Part shown: piece after piece, positions 43,448 to 51,211 of the stretch | Numbering within the stretch: the first letter of the stretch is position 1 | How the letters are laid out: every line of letters starts with the position of its first letter | From: Bacteroidales bacterium M7 | GTDB lineage: Bacteria; Bacteroidota; Bacteroidia; Bacteroidales; Muribaculaceae | DNA: 51,965 nt | Assembly: GCA_001689515.1 (NCBI GenBank) | Contig: LUJR01000032.1 | Coordinates: 1-51,965, forward strand | Direction of reading: 5' to 3' | Program-made: the position numbers and the translations under genes | Notes under the pieces: generated by a model | Databases searched by the model: none | Told to the model about the DNA's origin: nothing | What the model saw: the letters and a program-made list of their open reading frames with translations, nothing else

Positions 43448-43591
43448 GAGGATGTTGCAGAACTCCGAATCGTACAATATTGTAGGGACATGCCATGGCA
43501 TGTCTAATATGCAAATACCTGAGTACCAGCTGACATGCCATGGCATGTCCCTACAAGTTTTAGAGTGATTTTGGAGTTCTGCAACATCCTC
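43448..43591. repeat. REP-like pair (family 1) nested inside an outer 19-bp inverted repeat
   Basis: The outer arms GAGGATGTTGCAGAACTCC (43448-43466) and its complement (43573-43591) are exact. The family 1 REP pair (43481-43555) lies in the middle. Confidence 0.88.
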
Positions 43592-43697
43592 GCTTTGCGC
43601 TGATATTATAGCATGCAAATGCCCGATTCCGCTAATCCGCACAGCTTTATGGCACTTTCGGAAACTATTCCCAGCCGACCATTCTCTGAATTTTTGC

Positions 43698-43785
43698 TAA
43701 CTTTGCACCCGTAATTCAGATGCCTTTACAGAGGATGACCCTGACAGATGGAAATTTATGGCAAGGAAAAAGAATCATGACATAA
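43698..43785 (+). promoter_or_regulatory. -7 element and short upstream reading frame before the lipid A modification gene
   Basis: TAACTTTG at 43698-43705. A 21-codon frame starts at 43720 (MPLQRMTLTDGNLWQGKRIM) and stops at 43785, overlapping the start of the phosphoethanolamine transferase gene (43758) in another frame. This could tune translation, or be chance. Confidence 0.4.
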
Positions 43786-45470
43786 CACCACCGGCTTCAT
43801 CAGGACGGAGAGAAACCGCCCTGTGGGGTCTTTTTGCACTCTTTGTCTACGCTTCGCTGCTCCTTCCCAATGTGGCTCTGTGCATCACCGAACCGCTTGA
43901 CATCTGGGGCATCCTCGCCAACATGCTCCTTCCTGGTGGCGTGTACCTGTGGCTGATGAGCCTGTCACGCCGCATCGGCAGGGTGACGCTGTGGTGCTTT
44001 CCGCTGATGTTTTTCGCGGCATTCCAGTTAGTGCTGCTCTATCTATACGGCAGGTCGGTCATCGCTTCCGACATGTTCCTCAACCTCCTGACCACCAATC
44101 CCGAGGAAGCCGGAGAAATGCTTGCCGGGCTTATGGTCATCGTCATCGTCGTGGCAGTGGTCTATGGCGGCGGACTCATCGGAGGCATCATAGCCGCAGT
44201 GCGCCACATCCATCTGCCTCAGGCATGGATCAGCACATCCCGCCGCATCAGCTATATCGCCATGCTTCTCGGAGCATTGTCGGTCGGCGCAGCATATATA
44301 TTCTCCTACAGCTATAGGATTTCGGATGATCTCTACCCTGTCAATGTAGCATACAACATCGGACATGCCGCCCGGGTGGCTTCAGACCTCAGCAACTACA
44401 GCTCCACTTCGGAAGGCTACACCTTTGATGCACGGATGTCAGCCAATGACACTGTGCCGCGGCTCGTCATATTGGTAATAGGCGAGACCGCCCGCGCCGC
44501 TAACTGGCAGCTTCTCGGCTACGACCGCCCTACCAACCCCCGTCTAAGCCGTCGCGACGGACTTGTGGCTTACCCCTATGTCATGAGCCAGAGCAACACC
44601 ACCCACAAGAGCGTGCCCATGCTCCTCAGCGCAGTGGATGCGGCATCATACAGCCAGCTGCCGCAGTCCAAGAGCATCATAACGGCATTCAAGGAGGCAG
44701 GGTATGCCACCGCAGTCATCACTGCTCAGAAACCCAACCACAGCTACGTGGAATTTTTCTGCGCCGAAGCCGACACTACCTGTTACATAGCCGACAAGGT
44801 CATCGGTCATCCGCTGACCGACATCGACCTGCTCCCCTACGTACGTGACCGTATAGCCAGACGCGCCGACCGTCAGCTCATTGTGGTACACGCCTACGGT
44901 TCCCACTTCGACTATCGCGACCGCTATCCGGCATCCATGCGCCGCTTCACCCCCGACGGTCCGTTTGAGGCAAAACCTATCTACCGCCCGCTGATGGTCA
45001 ATGCATATGACAATACCATACTGACCGAGGATTACGTACTTGACAGCATCGCTGCAATGGCGGAGCACGAAGACATACCGGCTGCGATGCTCTACACCAG
45101 CGACCATGGCGAAGACCTCTATGACACCAAGGATGAGCGGTTTATGCATGCCTCACCCATCCCGACGGCGATGCAGGTCCACGTTCCGATGATCGTGTGG
45201 CTCAGCCCTCGCTATCAATCCCTCCATCCAGAAGCCTTAGGTATCCTCACATCACATCGTGACAGCTTGGTGTCCTCCTCATCCTCTTATTTCCACACGG
45301 CGTTGCAGCTCGCCGATATCACATCTCCTCGCATAGACACGAACCTCTCTTTGGCAAGCCCCGCATACGCTCCGCTCCGTCCGATGTATGTGACTGACCA
45401 TAACACCGCCGTGCCGCTAAAAGAACTGCTGCAACGCTATCACGAACCGCTCCCTCCCGGGCTGCAATAA
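43758..45470 (+). CDS. phosphoethanolamine transferase, sulfatase fold (EptA-like, 570 aa)
   Basis: The N-terminal part has about five membrane segments (LFALFVYASLLLPNVALCI and others up to residue about 190). A periplasmic sulfatase-type domain follows. Catalytic features: VILVIGETARAANWQLLGYD with the metal-binding Glu, the nucleophile Thr in QSNTTHKSVPML, and YTSDHGEDLYD plus MHASPIPTAM with late metal ligands. Such enzymes move phosphoethanolamine from phospholipid to lipid A or another glycan, lowering surface charge and sensitivity to cationic peptides. It stands 24 nt before dusB, so a shared transcript is possible. The target could also be a capsule or core sugar. Confidence 0.9.
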   Translation: MARKKNHDITPPASSGRRETALWGLFALFVYASLLLPNVALCITEPLDIWGILANMLLPGGVYLWLMSLSRRIGRVTLWCFPLMFFAAFQLVLLYLYGRSVIASDMFLNLLTTNPEEAGEMLAGLMVIVIVVAVVYGGGLIGGIIAAVRHIHLPQAWISTSRRISYIAMLLGALSVGAAYIFSYSYRISDDLYPVNVAYNIGHAARVASDLSNYSSTSEGYTFDARMSANDTVPRLVILVIGETARAANWQLLGYDRPTNPRLSRRDGLVAYPYVMSQSNTTHKSVPMLLSAVDAASYSQLPQSKSIITAFKEAGYATAVITAQKPNHSYVEFFCAEADTTCYIADKVIGHPLTDIDLLPYVRDRIARRADRQLIVVHAYGSHFDYRDRYPASMRRFTPDGPFEAKPIYRPLMVNAYDNTILTEDYVLDSIAAMAEHEDIPAAMLYTSDHGEDLYDTKDERFMHASPIPTAMQVHVPMIVWLSPRYQSLHPEALGILTSHRDSLVSSSSSYFHTALQLADITSPRIDTNLSLASPAYAPLRPMYVTDHNTAVPLKELLQRYHEPLPPGLQ

Positions 45471-45494
45471 CCCCATATCATACCCACACCCCAC

Positions 45495-46490
45495 ATGAAA
45501 ATAGGCAATCTCGACATAGGCGACCGTCCGGTCATGCTCGCTCCGATGGAAGATGTCACCGACCGCTCCTTCCGTCTCATCTGCAAGGAGCAGGGAGCCG
45601 ACATGACCTATAGCGAATTTGTGTCGGCTGACGCGCTCATCCGCAACATCGCTGCCACGACACGCAAACTCGCCATAGACCCTGCCGAACGCCCCACCGC
45701 CATACAGATCTACGGCAGAGAAGTCGGTCCGATGGTCGAGGCGGCAAAAATCGTGGAGGAGACCGCCCATCCCGACATTCTTGACATCAACTTCGGCTGC
45801 CCGGTCAAGAAAGTGGCAGCCAAGGGCGCGGGTGCTGGCATGCTCCGCGACATCCCCCGAATGCTTGAGATCACATCTGCCGTGGTACGCGCCGTAAGCC
45901 TCCCCGTGACGGTCAAGACGCGTCTCGGCTGGGACCACAACAGCAAGATAATAGTAGACCTCGCCGAACAGCTCCAGGACTGCGGCATACAGGCTCTGAC
46001 TGTGCACGGCCGCACCCGCTCGCAGATGTACACAGGCGAAGCGGACTGGGAGATGATAGCCCGTGTCAAGGAAAATCCGCGTCTGATCATACCCCTTATC
46101 GGCAACGGCGACCTCCGCACCCCCCAGCAGGTGCGCGATGCCTTCGACCGCTACGGTGTCGACGGCGTGATGGTGGGACGCGCCTCCATAGGCGCCCCGT
46201 GGATATTCCGCTCACTCAAAGCCGCCGTACTCGGCAATGAGCCTGTCGAGCCTACAGTAGCCGAGAAATTCGCCCTCATCCACCGTCAGATAGCCGAGAG
46301 CATCGACCGCATAGACGAGTACCGCGGCATACTCCACATACGCCGACATCTGGCAGCTTCACCCCTGTTCAAGGGCATACCGGATTTCCGCCAGACACGC
46401 ATCGCCATGCTCCGCGCCGACACCAACGCCACCCTGATGGAAATCCTCACCCATATCGAGCACGCCATCATCCCCTCGCTCCAGCAATAA
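45495..46490 (+). CDS. dusB: tRNA dihydrouridine synthase
   Basis: Reduces uridine to dihydrouridine in tRNA D-loops using FMN. The opening LDIGDRPVMLAPMEDVTDRS is the flavin-binding strand. The catalytic Cys is in LDINFGCPVKKVAAKGAGAG, VKTRLGWD and LTVHGRTRSQMYTG follow, and GVMVGRASIGAPW is the phosphate-binding loop. Length 331 matches DusB. It lies between the phosphoethanolamine transferase gene and a head-GIN gene on the same strand with short gaps. Confidence 0.95.
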   Translation: MKIGNLDIGDRPVMLAPMEDVTDRSFRLICKEQGADMTYSEFVSADALIRNIAATTRKLAIDPAERPTAIQIYGREVGPMVEAAKIVEETAHPDILDINFGCPVKKVAAKGAGAGMLRDIPRMLEITSAVVRAVSLPVTVKTRLGWDHNSKIIVDLAEQLQDCGIQALTVHGRTRSQMYTGEADWEMIARVKENPRLIIPLIGNGDLRTPQQVRDAFDRYGVDGVMVGRASIGAPWIFRSLKAAVLGNEPVEPTVAEKFALIHRQIAESIDRIDEYRGILHIRRHLAASPLFKGIPDFRQTRIAMLRADTNATLMEILTHIEHAIIPSLQQ

Positions 46491-46537
46491 GACATCCACA
46501 CTTACCCATCACTTATCATATCCGTAAACTTTTCGTC

Positions 46538-47266
46538 ATGACATTTCCTAAGATAGCAACACTCTGCGCATCCGTGGCAATCATTCTTACGGCACATCTT
46601 ACCAGCGCACAGACCCTCAAGCCCTACTCCCTGAAACTCAACGATTTCACAGAGCTGAAGGTGCTTGACGGCATCAACGTCAACTACTCCACCACAGCGT
46701 CAGCCGACAGCGTGGAAGCCCATTTTGAAGCCCCTGATAATATGGTATCTGCCATCCGCTTCGAGCAAAAGGACGGACGCCTCACTCTGCGCCTGTCTGA
46801 AAACATGCTCGAGGCAAAAGGCATACCTACCGTCCACGTCTCATCCACAATGCTCATAAAGATACAGAACAACGGCGACTCTACCGTGACAGCCATGACC
46901 GATGTCCGCGTACCGAAATTCCAGGCACGACTTGAAGGCAACGGCAAGCTCGCCATCGTAGGCGTGAACGCCCCCGAGGTCAACGTCAAGAAATTCACCG
47001 GCAACGGCACCATCACCGTCGAAGGGGAGTGCACCACCGCCTCCATCGGCAACACTGGCACCGGCATCGTTAACTGCGCCGCTCTCCTCTCCCAGACAGC
47101 CAAGTGTAACATCATCGGCACCGGATCCATCTACTGCCACGCCTCCCAGACCCTCTCGGTCACTGGCATGAGCGGCACCATATACTTCGGCGGCAACCCA
47201 CGTGATATCAAATCCCGCTCCCTCGGCGTCAAACTCAAACCCATCGAACAGCTCGAAGCCCAATAA
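46538..47266 (+). CDS. secreted head-GIN (DUF2807) domain protein (242 aa)
   Basis: Signal peptide MTFPKIATLCASVAIILTAHLTSA. The domain reads as a repeated beta-helix: LKLNDFTELKVLDGINVNYS, then VEAHFEAPDNMVSAIRFEQK, then GNGKLAIVGVNAPEVNVKKF and TGTGSIYCHASQ-like turns. Each turn holds Gly/Asn (GNGT, NTGT, GTGS). The family is typical for Bacteroidetes and of unknown function, perhaps surface binding. The C-terminal third is C-rich at the DNA level, and three half REP arms follow the gene. Confidence 0.87.
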   Translation: MTFPKIATLCASVAIILTAHLTSAQTLKPYSLKLNDFTELKVLDGINVNYSTTASADSVEAHFEAPDNMVSAIRFEQKDGRLTLRLSENMLEAKGIPTVHVSSTMLIKIQNNGDSTVTAMTDVRVPKFQARLEGNGKLAIVGVNAPEVNVKKFTGNGTITVEGECTTASIGNTGTGIVNCAALLSQTAKCNIIGTGSIYCHASQTLSVTGMSGTIYFGGNPRDIKSRSLGVKLKPIEQLEAQ

Positions 47267-47278
47267 CCACCCCTCAAC

Positions 47279-47413
47279 TTGTAGGGACGCGGCGTGCCGT
47301 GTCATCGTATCAGGCGATTCCAAGCCTCCCGCCAATCTGTAGGGACATGCCGTGGCATGTCCGCCTCCACGAAAAAACGACCAAACCGTAGGGATGCACC
47401 CTGGTGCATCCGC
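47279..47413. repeat. three different single REP arms in tandem
   Basis: In order: a family 2 arm (from 47280, with the GTCATCGTATCAGGCGAT extension), a family 1 arm (from 47339), and a family 4 arm with stem GGATGCACC / GGTGCATCC (47388-47413). All have the GTAG head and the same direction. None has its inverted partner. Confidence 0.8.
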
Positions 47414-47426
47414 CCCACATCCGAGC

Positions 47427-48938
47427 ATGAAACGCGAAGTAGCCGACACCATCAAATGGTCGCTCATCGACAAAGTGGCGACCCAGGTCCTCTATGCCGT
47501 CACCGGCATAGTGCTCGCCCGCATGCTCTCGCATGATGACTTCGGTCTCGTCGGCGCGATACTCGTGTTTCAGGCGTTCGCCAACCTCTTTGTCGACAGC
47601 GGCTTCTCCTCAGCCCTCATCCAGCGCAAAGCTCCCACACGCCTCGACTACTCCACGGTCATGTGGTTCAACATAGCCATGGCAGTGGCAATCTACATAA
47701 TCCTCTTCTTCTGCGCACCGCTGATAGCCGACTGGTTCCAGGGCGACGAGAGGCTCATCCCTCTCTCGCGGGTAATGTTCCTGTCGTTCATACTCTCAGC
47801 CACAGCCATCGTCCCCACCAACCGCCTGATGAAGCAGATGCAGGTGCGCATGATAGCCGTCGCCAACAGCATCGGACTCACCGTAGGAGCCATCATCGGC
47901 ATATGGCTCGCCGTCTCAGGCTACGGCGCATGGGCTGTAGTGTGGCAGACCATAGCCCTCTCGGCAGTCAAAAGCATCGTCTTGTGGGCTACGACATCAT
48001 GGCGGCCGCTGTGGAGCTTCTCTTGGACGGCATTGAAGTCGTTCTTCTCCGTAGGCATGGGAGTCATGGGAGCATCCCTGCTCAACACCGTCTTTCTCAA
48101 CATCTACAGCTTCTTTATCGGCAACCGCGCCGGCATGGCATCGCTCGGTCTCTACACCCAGGCTGACAAGTGGAGCAAGATGGGCATCATGTCCATCGGG
48201 CAGTCACTCGTACAGGCATTCCTGCCCCCCCTCTCTCAGATACAGGACGACCCCACGGAATTTGGCAGAGCCACCGCCAAGATGAACCGCTGCGCCGCCT
48301 ACCTGACCTTCCCCGCCCTCGGACTGCTCGCCGTAATGGCGACCCCCATCTTCCACCTCTTCTTCGGCACCAAGTGGGACGCCTCCATCGTCCTCTTCCA
48401 GATACTGCTGCTGCGCGGCGTATTCACCGTCCTGTCGATGGTGTTCAACAACTACATACTCGCCCTCGGCAAGTCGCGCATGCTCATCGTCAGCGAAACC
48501 CTCCGCGACGGTGTAGCCATCGCTGCCATCATCCCCACCATCGGCAGCCTTGCCCTCACCTCCGGCACCGACATCACCCTCGGCATCCGCATATTCCTCT
48601 GGGGACAAGTCGCAGCCACCGCCGTAGGCTGCATAGCCACCATGCAGATAGCCGCCCGCTACACCTCCCGTAGCATCTGGCACATGCTCTGGGACCTCGC
48701 CCCCTACATCCCCCTCACCCTCGCCGCCATGGCAGCCGCCCATTACCTCCCCATCCTCACCGCCACCCTCCTCCCACAGTGGCACTGGCTCACCCATCCC
48801 GCCGCCATCCTCCCCCAGCAGCTCCTCGCCGCCGCCACCATCTACCTCCTCCTCAACACCCTCCTCGGCAGCCAGATCCAGCGCCAAGCCCTCGCCTACC
48901 TCCACCCCCCACAAATAACTACCCATGTACAATGTTGA
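47427..48938 (+). CDS. Wzx-type polysaccharide flippase (503 aa)
   Basis: Moves lipid-linked sugar units across the inner membrane in capsule, O-antigen or exopolysaccharide export. The ATG at 47427 opens MKREVADTIKWSLIDKVATQ, the usual start of the MATE/MVF flippase group; the GTG upstream reads REP DNA. About twelve to fourteen membrane segments follow, including LVGAILVFQAFANLFVDSGF and IGLTVGAIIGIWLAVSGYGA. The 3' end (about 48620 on) is extremely C-rich and G-poor, while the next gene is clearly AT-richer. It overlaps the first acyltransferase gene by 14 nt, so it heads a surface glycan locus that continues past the window. Confidence 0.9.
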   Translation: MKREVADTIKWSLIDKVATQVLYAVTGIVLARMLSHDDFGLVGAILVFQAFANLFVDSGFSSALIQRKAPTRLDYSTVMWFNIAMAVAIYIILFFCAPLIADWFQGDERLIPLSRVMFLSFILSATAIVPTNRLMKQMQVRMIAVANSIGLTVGAIIGIWLAVSGYGAWAVVWQTIALSAVKSIVLWATTSWRPLWSFSWTALKSFFSVGMGVMGASLLNTVFLNIYSFFIGNRAGMASLGLYTQADKWSKMGIMSIGQSLVQAFLPPLSQIQDDPTEFGRATAKMNRCAAYLTFPALGLLAVMATPIFHLFFGTKWDASIVLFQILLLRGVFTVLSMVFNNYILALGKSRMLIVSETLRDGVAIAAIIPTIGSLALTSGTDITLGIRIFLWGQVAATAVGCIATMQIAARYTSRSIWHMLWDLAPYIPLTLAAMAAAHYLPILTATLLPQWHWLTHPAAILPQQLLAAATIYLLLNTLLGSQIQRQALAYLHPPQITTHVQC

Positions 48939-50019
48939 CACCCAGGCAATTACCCCCCCCCATTGCAATAATCCCAATTGCAATGATGCTCGTGGCGTAG
49001 ACCTCTTCAAATTCATATTTGCCCTGTGTATCATGGCAATTCATTCCGGCATTGGACAGTCGGAGGTATATATCAAAGGGACATTTGCCAGTTACTTATA
49101 CCCGTTACTGTTCCGGCTTGCCGTCCCTTATTTTTTTGTCGCTTCAGGATACTTCTTCGGCCGCAAAATTTACAACTGTGGTGTGTACAATGGTTTTGAT
49201 AAATGGTGGAATTATCTTCGCCGACTGGCACAGAAACTGCTCATATTCGAACCGTTAGCTCTGACAATATACCTGATCGGGCTATACATCGCACATCTGT
49301 CTCCAATCGTTATTTTCCTTAAAGGAATCCAGAGCATCCTGTTTTATCCGATGGGAGCATTGTGGTATATACAAGCTTTAATCATCGCATTCGTTCTCCT
49401 TATACCTTTTATCCGTTATGGCAAGGAAATCCTTGCATTAGCTATCGGCGCAATACTCTACCTGTTTGCCCTATTGTCCAACAACTACTTTTTCTTAGCC
49501 GACAACCTCAACCTTCAAGACATCATAGAGGGCTACAACCATATTTTCATATCTGCTCGTAACGGTCTTTTCGTTGGTTTAATCTTTGTTACACTCGGCA
49601 TATTGTGCGCCAAATACCAGAATAGTGTTCAAGCCATTGACACCGGTACAATATTCATTGTAACAGTCATCATGTATGGACTTACAGCTATAGAAGTCTG
49701 GGCTACATCTGGAAAGGCTTTCATTGACGAACGCTCGCTTTTCATACTCTACTTGCCCCTGATTCCAGTCCTGTTTCTGTCATCGCTGCGATTGTCTTTG
49801 AAAAATTTATCTTGCGCCCTAACATTGCGCCATCTTAGCACAAGCATCTACCTTCTTCATGCTATAATCATCAGAGGTTTATTGCTTTTAATAACACAGA
49901 CAACCCAATGGCATCCTTCTCCCTATGAAATCTTCCTCATGACAGGAGTCATACTGACCATGATAATCATCCCGATCTATCGTAGCCATCGGCAGCCTTT
50001 CATGTCATGGCTGACCTAA
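48925..50019 (+). CDS. acyltransferase (family 3, membrane) with C9 tract in codons 10-13
   Basis: A 364-residue membrane O-acyltransferase. The conserved start GVDLFKFIFALCIMAIHSGI (Asp and the key His in transmembrane 1) is preceded by about 24 extra residues MYNVDTQAITPPHCNNPN, and about ten membrane segments follow. It would add an acetyl or similar group to a sugar in the glycan exported by the flippase. The codons ACC CCC CCC CAT read through nine C residues (48953-48961). With C9 the frame from the ATG at 48925 is open; with C8 it would stop after 24 codons. A second ATG at 48932 is in frame only if the run is C10. AT-richer than the flippase gene. Confidence 0.85.
   Translation: MYNVDTQAITPPHCNNPNCNDARGVDLFKFIFALCIMAIHSGIGQSEVYIKGTFASYLYPLLFRLAVPYFFVASGYFFGRKIYNCGVYNGFDKWWNYLRRLAQKLLIFEPLALTIYLIGLYIAHLSPIVIFLKGIQSILFYPMGALWYIQALIIAFVLLIPFIRYGKEILALAIGAILYLFALLSNNYFFLADNLNLQDIIEGYNHIFISARNGLFVGLIFVTLGILCAKYQNSVQAIDTGTIFIVTVIMYGLTAIEVWATSGKAFIDERSLFILYLPLIPVLFLSSLRLSLKNLSCALTLRHLSTSIYLLHAIIIRGLLLLITQTTQWHPSPYEIFLMTGVILTMIIIPIYRSHRQPFMSWLT
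48953..48961 (+). repeat. C9 homopolymer inside acyltransferase 1 (phase-variation candidate)
   Basis: Nine C residues, flanked by ATTA on the left and ATTGCAAT on the right. Confidence 0.9.
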
Positions 50020-50066
50020 TCATCGAGTACTCATAACGCCTACATTACTAATACATTGATTATCAA

Positions 50067-51170
50067 ATGATTACCCCCCCCCATTGCAAAACACATGATC
50101 ACAGCATCTCTTCCATAAGAGCAACCAAAGGAAAGGAGAGAATCATCTACCTTGATATGCTCAAATTCTTTGCTATATTCCTTGTCATTTGGGGACACAT
50201 AATACTTTTTGCCAGACCTACATCCAGGGAAGCGGACGCATGGATACACAACGGCACCCTTCAATTCATCTATTCTTTCCACATGCCGCTATTTATGATG
50301 CTGACTGGATTTGTATTTGCGATGACTATCAGAGGCTCATTTATGTCTTCAATGAAAAAGAAATTCCGACAACTAATAATCCCGTCGCTAACTTGGGGTA
50401 TCATAATGTTACTGATAGAGATGCCTTTATCTACAACCACCAGTCACAGCAACATCTTGATGACCTTATGGCAAAAACTCTGGTTTCTGAAAAGTGCTTT
50501 TTTCTGTGGTATTGTTGCCTTCCCTGTCTTCAGATATGACAACAGAACCTCTACGGTATGGATAATTCTGTTAGCACTCATAGTACAATTTATCCCCGAG
50601 TCCACACCTCTGCGCTATGTGTTCATGTTACCTTTTTTCCTGATGGGCGGTTTGATATATCGCTACAACGATTTTTTTTCTCGCCATATAATGAGCATAA
50701 TGATCATTTCAGGCATCACTTTCTGGAGTATGACCGCTACATGCACATCCGATGTGTTCATAAAGTTCAACCATTACTCCTATAATTGGGATAGAATCAC
50801 CCAGTATCCGTCTTTAATACTATATCGAATCTACAGTATAGCTATCGGAACAACTGGCTCACTATTTTTCATGACGCTTTTCCAACTATTATTTAAAAAC
50901 AGCACTACCAATCCTATCGTACTGAAATGTGCCGCATGGGGACAACTTACATTAGGCATATATATATTACATACCATAGGTATCCGGGAATGGTGCAGAC
51001 ATCTGTTTTTCTCACAGCAAACAGACACATTAATCTATTCTTATATCTATACCCCTTTATTTAGCATATTAACCTTAATAATATGTATATTTGTATCAAA
51101 ATTAGTTAAGCAATTCCGATGGACAGCGTGGCTGCTAATGGGAGAACCACGACCTCAAAGCACGCCATAA
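50067..51170 (+). CDS. acyltransferase (family 3, membrane) with C9 tract in codons 3-6
   Basis: A 367-residue membrane acyltransferase: RIIYLDMLKFFAIFLVIWGH (with the conserved Asp and His), FIYSFHMPLFMMLTGFVFAM, and about ten membrane segments to the end. The ATG at 50067 is the only one upstream of the conserved domain in this frame and is followed at once by ATT ACC CCC CCC CAT. With C8 the product would stop after 16 codons, and with C10 after 10 codons. A downstream internal ATG (MLKFFAIF) would lose the conserved YLD, so a truncated product is unlikely to work. It is the second of three acylating genes after the flippase. Confidence 0.85.
   Translation: MITPPHCKTHDHSISSIRATKGKERIIYLDMLKFFAIFLVIWGHIILFARPTSREADAWIHNGTLQFIYSFHMPLFMMLTGFVFAMTIRGSFMSSMKKKFRQLIIPSLTWGIIMLLIEMPLSTTTSHSNILMTLWQKLWFLKSAFFCGIVAFPVFRYDNRTSTVWIILLALIVQFIPESTPLRYVFMLPFFLMGGLIYRYNDFFSRHIMSIMIISGITFWSMTATCTSDVFIKFNHYSYNWDRITQYPSLILYRIYSIAIGTTGSLFFMTLFQLLFKNSTTNPIVLKCAAWGQLTLGIYILHTIGIREWCRHLFFSQQTDTLIYSYIYTPLFSILTLIICIFVSKLVKQFRWTAWLLMGEPRPQSTP
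50074..50082 (+). repeat. C9 homopolymer inside acyltransferase 2 (phase-variation candidate)
   Basis: Nine C residues, flanked by ATTA on the left and ATTGCAAAA on the right. Confidence 0.9.
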
Positions 51171-51211
51171 ATATATGTAAATGCAGCATCAAAACAACTA
51201 ACACATTAAAT

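Noticed and set aside
47352..47426. GTG start upstream of the flippase
   Set aside because: It would translate two REP arms; the conserved flippase start is at 47427.
48221..48233. Run of C residues in the flippase gene (CTGCCCCCCCTC) as another slippage tract
   Set aside because: Only seven C residues, mid-gene, without the ATTA/ATT flanks of the other tracts.
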